Origin: Bacteroidota bacterium
GTDB taxonomy: Bacteria; Bacteroidota; Bacteroidia; Flavobacteriales; Flavobacteriaceae
Direction of reading: 5' to 3'
NCBI GenBank assembly: GCA_023434025.1
Contig: JAEYTL010000026.1
Coordinates: 62,001 to 126,000, forward strand
DNA length: 64,000 nucleotides
The position numbers and the translations under genes are program-made. This document shows, in pieces, positions 59,779 through 64,000 of the stretch; the first letter of the stretch is position 1; every line of letters begins with the position of its first letter. The notes under the pieces were generated by a model. The model did no database searches and was not told the DNA's origin. It was given only the letters and a program-made list of their open reading frames with translations.

Positions 59779-59793
59779 GTGGAGTCGGAGAGA
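59779..59793. other. attR: attR core
   Basis: GTGGAGTCGGAGAGA, the acceptor and adjacent T-stem part of the tmRNA 3' end, identical to 47887-47901. Immediately inside the tmRNA the copies diverge (AATCG versus GTAGT). Confidence 0.85.
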
Positions 59794-60175
59794 ATCGAAC
59801 TCTCGTCCAAACAAGCAACCAAAGAGCTTTCTACACGTTTAGCCTCTGATTGGGTTTTCGACAAAAAGCAAGGCCAAAGGCAGCCACTTCCTGCTTAGCT
59901 TTACAGTTGTCAGAAGGGATTCAAAGCGTTACCCTTCCTAGGTTTATTTTTACGGTTCCCCTGAATCAAACGCCACAAACCAAGGCTTTTGAGGAGAATC
60001 CAGCTTTCCTACCTGGTAGGAACGAGGCAAATCTTACTATAATTCAGATTAAGCAGCTAAAGCGTAATTATTTTCGCCGTTTATAAAGTGTGAACCTTGA
60101 TATTTACGAGCCAAATGTCCAATGCTCGACGTGCTTACCGTTTAGTTCCACCCGCTGTCAAAACCGGTCGACCCC
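59779..60175 (-). ncRNA. ssrA: transfer-messenger RNA (tmRNA)
   Basis: Rescues stalled ribosomes and tags the unfinished protein. The 5' end GGGGTCG pairs with the 3' CGACTCC (59781-59787), with discriminator A at 59780; CCA is not encoded. The T arm is visible in GAGAGTTCGATTCTCTC. The tag frame GGC GAA AAT AAT TAC GCT TTA GCT GCT TAA (60078 down to 60049) encodes GENNYALAA. About 397 nt. The 15-bp 3' end is shared with the element's left end, so the gene is complete here. Confidence 0.93.
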
Positions 60176-60253
60176 ATTTTTTCTGTTTTTCTGTTACAAC
60201 TTGTATCAAAAACCAGACCGCAAATATACATTAATTATTCTCAAAAATAAAAC

Positions 60254-60284
60254 TTGCCTGTATTAAGCAATAATGTTATATTTG
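60254..60284 (+). promoter_or_regulatory. Bacteroidota-type promoter
   Basis: TTG (60254-60256), 20 bases, TATATTTG (60277-60284), exact consensus, 37 bases before the dehydrogenase start. On the minus strand a TATATTTG box at 60221-60228 lies about 45 bases upstream of the mature tmRNA 5' end and may serve that gene. Confidence 0.65.
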
Positions 60285-60321
60285 AAACAATTTTTAAAAA
60301 TTACTGTAAAAATATCACACA

Positions 60322-61539
60322 ATGACATTCGGAATCATCAAAGAACGCAAAAACCCGCCTGACAGAAGAGTCGTTTTTACACCGGAAGAATTAATTCGGT
60401 TGCAACAACAATACCCTCAGGCAGACATACAAGTAGAGGCCTCAGATATCAGGGTTTTTCCCGATTCGGATTATGAAGCACTGGGCATTAATGTGACGGC
60501 TGATATGACCGTTTGCGATGTGCTGATTGGTGTAAAAGAAGTTCCGGTAGATGCTTTAATACCCAATAAAAAGTATTTCTTTTTTTCGCATACCATCAAA
60601 AAACAACCGTATAACCGAAAATTGCTTCAGGAAATTTTGGCTAAAAATATAACGTTATATGACCACGAAACCATTGTGGATGCTCAAAACCGCCGTTTGA
60701 TTGGTTTTGGTCGTTATGCCGGAATTGTAGGAGCTTATAACGCTTTCAGAGGTTTTGGTATAAAGTATGAGTTGTTTGCTATTCCCAAGGCTGAAAGTTT
60801 AAGCGGGAAAGAGGAGTTAATTACGAAATTAAAACGACAGGTTCTCCCTCCCGTAAAGATTGTACTGACCGGAAAAGGTAAGGTAGGCATGGGAGCCAAA
60901 GAAATACTCGACGGAATGAAAATCAAAGAAGTCTCGGTCGAAAATTTTCTAGCCAAAAAGTATTCTGAACCGGTTTATGTGCAGATTGATGTGTTGGACT
61001 ACAACAAAAGAAAAGACGGAAAACAACTGGATAACCAGGATTTTTATGCCAATCCGAAAGAATATGTTTCCGATTTTGAACGGTTCACCAAAGTATCCGA
61101 TATATTCATTGCCGGGCATTTTTACGGGAATGATGCTCCTTACATCTTAACCCGGGAAATGCTAAAGGCCAATGACTGTAAGATTAAAATAGTAGCCGAT
61201 ATTTCCTGTGATGTAAACGGCCCCGTTGCCTGTACGATAAAAGCTTCCACCATTGCAGAGCCATTTTTCGGTTATTTACCGTATGAAGATAAAGAAGTGT
61301 CTTACACTCACCCCGGTTCCGTCATGGTCATGAGTGTAGATAATCTGCCTTGTGAACTGCCCAGGGATGCCAGCCAGGGTTTTGGCGAAATGTTTATGGA
61401 ACATGTTATTCCGGCCTTTTTTAACGGAGATAAAGACGGTATTCTTCAACGGGCAAAAATTACTGAAAACGGAAAACTGACACCCCGCTTTGCCTATTTG
61501 CAGGATTATGTGGATGAACAGTTAATGCCGGCAAAATAA
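60322..61539 (+). CDS. NAD(P)-dependent saccharopine/alanine dehydrogenase-like protein
   Basis: 405 residues. N-terminal half has the alanine dehydrogenase/saccharopine dehydrogenase family start (MTFGIIKERKNPPDRRVVFTPEE). The cofactor-binding part has KIVLTGKGKVGMGAKEILDGM (glycine-rich loop variant), and later comes ADISCDVNGPVACTIKAST, a motif of lysine-forming saccharopine dehydrogenases. Exact substrate is not set. A canonical promoter precedes it. Confidence 0.8.
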   Translation: MTFGIIKERKNPPDRRVVFTPEELIRLQQQYPQADIQVEASDIRVFPDSDYEALGINVTADMTVCDVLIGVKEVPVDALIPNKKYFFFSHTIKKQPYNRKLLQEILAKNITLYDHETIVDAQNRRLIGFGRYAGIVGAYNAFRGFGIKYELFAIPKAESLSGKEELITKLKRQVLPPVKIVLTGKGKVGMGAKEILDGMKIKEVSVENFLAKKYSEPVYVQIDVLDYNKRKDGKQLDNQDFYANPKEYVSDFERFTKVSDIFIAGHFYGNDAPYILTREMLKANDCKIKIVADISCDVNGPVACTIKASTIAEPFFGYLPYEDKEVSYTHPGSVMVMSVDNLPCELPRDASQGFGEMFMEHVIPAFFNGDKDGILQRAKITENGKLTPRFAYLQDYVDEQLMPAK

Positions 61540-61581
61540 ACCCGTGTCCCGGCTTGTAGTGCTTAAGTCCGAATTGTTTTT

Positions 61582-61589
61582 TACATTTG
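61582..61589 (+). promoter_or_regulatory. candidate -7 box TACATTTG
   Basis: Exact TAnnTTTG match 20 bases before the ATG at 61609. A TTG at 61554-61556 is 25 bases upstream, slightly long spacing. Confidence 0.45.
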
Positions 61590-61608
61590 AAGAATAATAA
61601 CTGCCGGC

Positions 61609-64000
61609 ATGAAATTCAGATTTCATTTTTTGACCATTCTTTTATTTTCCCTGAATGCATTTTCTCAGGAACTGTTGCCTTTTGTCGAAAATTTTACAAA
61701 ATCCAGCTACAACGGCGACAACCAGGTCTGGAGCGTCACACAAGGCAATGACAATGCCATGTATTTTGCCAATAACTATTATTTTTTAAGGTATAACGGC
61801 CTTAAATGGGAACGTTATTCGTTGCCGAATAAAACCGTTATCCGATCTGTATTTGCTCATAAAGACAAAATATACTGCGGCTCCTATAACGAATTTGGTT
61901 ACTGGAAAAGAAAGAACGGAGTCATGCAGTATTATTCAATTTCCAAAGACAAAGATTTTTTTAAAGACTCCTCTAAAAATGAAGAAATCTGGAAGATTTT
62001 TGAGTTAAACGGAACCATATATTTTCAATCCTTTAATGAAATTTTTATCTATAATGAGAATATCATTAAACGGGTAAAAGTTCCTTTTTTGATTTCCTAC
62101 TGTTTTGTGATTGATTCAAAAATTTATGTGGCTTCTGTCAACAAAGGTATTTTTGAGTTCAATGGAAAGGATTTTGATTACATTCAAAAATGGGGAGCTG
62201 TTACAAACAACGTCATTCATGCGATTGACAAGAACAGCGATGAAATCTACATTTTTACCTTGAAAAACGGTGTTTTTGTCGAAAAAAACGGACGTCTGCA
62301 ACCATGGATGCATCCCCTTAACGAAGCCCTTAAATCGGAAGTGATTATTACAGCCCGGTTCTGTCAGCAAAATAAACTGGTGGTGGGAACGGCTTCAAAA
62401 GGTGTGTATATTATTCAGACCAATACGGGCGAATATGTAAATATTAACAGAAGCAACCGCCTGTCTAATAATTCCGTACTCAGCATTGCGGTTGATAAAG
62501 AAAATGATATATGGTTAGGTTTGGATAACGGTATTTCGCACATAGAAATCAATTCGCCTTTTCGTATTTTTTCTGACCATACGGGAGAGTTGGGAACGGT
62601 TTATTCGATTGCAGCAACGGATAACGGCTACTTATTAGGCTCAAATCACGGGGTTTTTACGTATGAAAATAAGACATTGGATATTGTACCCCATTCGCAG
62701 GGACAGGTATGGAATGTAAGTCGCATTGAAGACCGTTTTGTAATAGGGCATAACGACGGTACTTTCCTGTATGATTTTAAATCCTATCGAAAAGTTAACC
62801 CGTTGAACGGTGGCTGGCAGTTAAAGAAAGATTTCTATCAAGACCGCTATATCCAGGCAAACTACCTCGGTCTGGCTTTTTTTGAAGACAAAAATGACCT
62901 GTCAAAATACAAACGACTCAACACAGTTTACAGCCCCATTAAAGATTTTGTACAAACCGGTCAGTACGAAATTGTAGCTTCTGATAGTTATCGGGGGCTT
63001 TTTAAAATTAAATATGACGAAAGACTTGAGCTGATTTCATACGTTAACCTGACAGAGAAGAATAACATTGAAAGCGATTTTGGGGTAAAGATATTTAAGT
63101 ATAAGAATGATGTTTTATATTATATCAATTCCACATGGTATTTTTTAGACGGGGTGACCGATGTACTGAAGAAACATGAATTGTTTAATAAAAATTTTAA
63201 AAATATCAGTGAAGTAATACCGATTGACGATACCAGTTTTGCCATCTTAAAGGGAGGCTTGTTTTACGTTATTAATCAGTCGGAAGATCATTTTTCATGG
63301 AAATTGATTCCGAAAAAATACTATAAAGGGAAGATAATTAACCACGAAACACGGATTTTTAAGTTTAACAATCAGTATTTAGTTAACCTCGATGATGGAT
63401 TTTTACAGTTTGAATCCAATAAGAATGACTTTATCAATCAAAAGGTGGTTATAGAGGCTTATATAGAAGGAAAAATGTTAGATAACGAAGCAAGGATTCC
63501 AAATAACCAGAGTTTAACACTGCATTTTGTATCCGAATATTTCGGAAATAAAAAATCAACGCTTTTTTATAAACTGAATAACAAGGATTTGATACCGTTG
63601 ACAGACGGCAAGCTGATTTTAAACAATTTGTCAAGTGGCGGTAATCATATTGAGGTTTACTTTACAAACGGATTTGAATTTGTAAAAGCAGATGAGTTTT
63701 CATTTACTGTTTTAAAGCCATGGTACCTTTCGTTTTGGATGATCCTGCTGTATTTTGCTCTCATTGGCGGGATTCTATTTTTGTATTACCGTTGGAATAA
63801 AGTCCGCTATCAGGAAAAAATAAAACTGAAAGAGGAAGAACTGAAACATCACCGTCAAATCATGGAACTGGAGCTGGAAGCGGAGAATAAGCTCAGGCTT
63901 CAGGATTATGAAAAGCATATCTTAGAGATGCAGGTTCAATCGAAAGCTTCAGAAGTGGCCGGAAAATCACTGTCCATTGCCAAGCAATCAGAAATGATCG
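61609..64000 (+). CDS. two-component-regulator-propeller sensor protein, cut off by the window end
   Basis: 797 codons are in the window and the frame is still open at 64000. Signal peptide (FHFLTILLFSLNAFSQ), then repeated propeller blades (WSVTQGNDNAMYFAN, VIHAIDKNSDEIYIFTLKNG, LSIAVDKENDIWLGLDNGISHIE), a three-Y-type domain before the membrane, one membrane helix (about 707-725, FWMILLYFALIGGILFLYY) and a long cytoplasmic coiled coil. The missing C-terminus is probably a LuxR-type or kinase domain, the usual partner of this architecture in Bacteroidota. Confidence 0.88.
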   Translation, partial: MKFRFHFLTILLFSLNAFSQELLPFVENFTKSSYNGDNQVWSVTQGNDNAMYFANNYYFLRYNGLKWERYSLPNKTVIRSVFAHKDKIYCGSYNEFGYWKRKNGVMQYYSISKDKDFFKDSSKNEEIWKIFELNGTIYFQSFNEIFIYNENIIKRVKVPFLISYCFVIDSKIYVASVNKGIFEFNGKDFDYIQKWGAVTNNVIHAIDKNSDEIYIFTLKNGVFVEKNGRLQPWMHPLNEALKSEVIITARFCQQNKLVVGTASKGVYIIQTNTGEYVNINRSNRLSNNSVLSIAVDKENDIWLGLDNGISHIEINSPFRIFSDHTGELGTVYSIAATDNGYLLGSNHGVFTYENKTLDIVPHSQGQVWNVSRIEDRFVIGHNDGTFLYDFKSYRKVNPLNGGWQLKKDFYQDRYIQANYLGLAFFEDKNDLSKYKRLNTVYSPIKDFVQTGQYEIVASDSYRGLFKIKYDERLELISYVNLTEKNNIESDFGVKIFKYKNDVLYYINSTWYFLDGVTDVLKKHELFNKNFKNISEVIPIDDTSFAILKGGLFYVINQSEDHFSWKLIPKKYYKGKIINHETRIFKFNNQYLVNLDDGFLQFESNKNDFINQKVVIEAYIEGKMLDNEARIPNNQSLTLHFVSEYFGNKKSTLFYKLNNKDLIPLTDGKLILNNLSSGGNHIEVYFTNGFEFVKADEFSFTVLKPWYLSFWMILLYFALIGGILFLYYRWNKVRYQEKIKLKEEELKHHRQIMELELEAENKLRLQDYEKHILEMQVQSKASEVAGKSLSIAKQSEMI

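Larger units (their letters stand above)
47887..59793. mobile_element. tmRNA-integrated element, putative phage satellite
   Basis: 11.9 kb between two direct copies of a 15-bp piece of the tmRNA 3' end. It carries its own tyrosine integrase at the left end, a divergent XRE control region, a RepA-like ATPase, a candidate iteron origin, a primase-like protein, a tape-measure-like protein and a terminase-small-subunit-like protein. No relaxase, capsid, portal, large terminase, lysis or mating genes. It supplies a replacement terminator for the tmRNA. Best reading: a phage satellite (PICI-like), not a conjugative element or complete prophage. Confidence 0.8.

Noticed and set aside
47887..59793. 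Conjugative or mobilisable transposon
   Set aside because: No relaxase, coupling protein, mating-pore or Tra-like gene could be recognised among the element's genes.
47887..59793. Complete prophage
   Set aside because: No capsid, portal, large terminase, tail tube or lysis gene. Only the tape-measure-like and a small terminase-like gene have a phage look.
1..64000. CRISPR array or restriction-modification genes
   Set aside because: No regularly spaced repeat array with spacers and no Cas, methyltransferase-restriction or helicase-nuclease genes were recognised. The rRNA methyltransferase is RlmD.

Overview
The window looks like chromosome of a member of the Flavobacteriaceae (Bacteroidota), probably Flavobacterium or a close relative. 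The evidence is: an AT-rich genome with A-rich start contexts and almost no Shine-Dalgarno sites; several promoters of the Bacteroidota type (TTG, 17-23 bases, TAnnTTTG); family-typical genes (CCC-motif membrane protein, DUF6452/DUF6048 next to rlmD, OstA-like protein, GH97, three-Y regulator); and a tmRNA whose encoded tag reads GENNYALAA.

Positions 1-47,700 are mostly conserved core chromosome. In order: rpsT; a PAS histidine kinase with a one-domain response regulator; thrC; the rlmD-DUF6452-DUF6048 operon; two related lipoproteins; a DASS transporter; rocD; small membrane proteins; an Smr protein; a lipoprotein with two internal repeats; a GH97 glycosidase; a cysteine desulfurase; pyrD; a LysE exporter; a minus-strand run of TPR protein, DUF368, DedA, aroE and DUF349; a class III aminotransferase; an OstA-like protein; a PAP2 phosphatase; a very large phosphoesterase / kinase-like / Omp85 protein; an HD plus Pycsar-effector-type membrane protein; a TetR-controlled RND efflux operon; a GAF protein; and a patatin-like lipase. 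A 165-bp element with perfect 21-bp terminal inverted repeats sits exactly at the stop codon of the TPR gene.

Positions 47,887-59,793 are an 11.9-kb integrated element in the 3' end of the tmRNA gene (ssrA). A 15-bp core (GTGGAGTCGGAGAGA) repeats at both ends, and paired TTGTAGTC motifs lie just inside each end. Gene order is tyrosine integrase, divergent XRE regulator, two unknown early genes, HicAB, small proteins, an excisionase-like HTH protein, a RepA-like ATPase, an iteron cluster, a DUF6371/Toprim primase-like protein, a 939-residue tape-measure-like protein, then four small proteins, one resembling the N-terminal part of phage terminase small subunits. There is no relaxase, capsid, portal, large terminase or lysis gene. 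This layout resembles phage-inducible chromosomal islands, but with a tail tape-measure gene as its largest gene. It is the best candidate here for an undescribed system.

Positions 59,779-64,000 hold the intact tmRNA gene (minus strand), a saccharopine/alanine dehydrogenase-like gene with a clear promoter, and the first 797 codons of a sensor/regulator that runs off the window.
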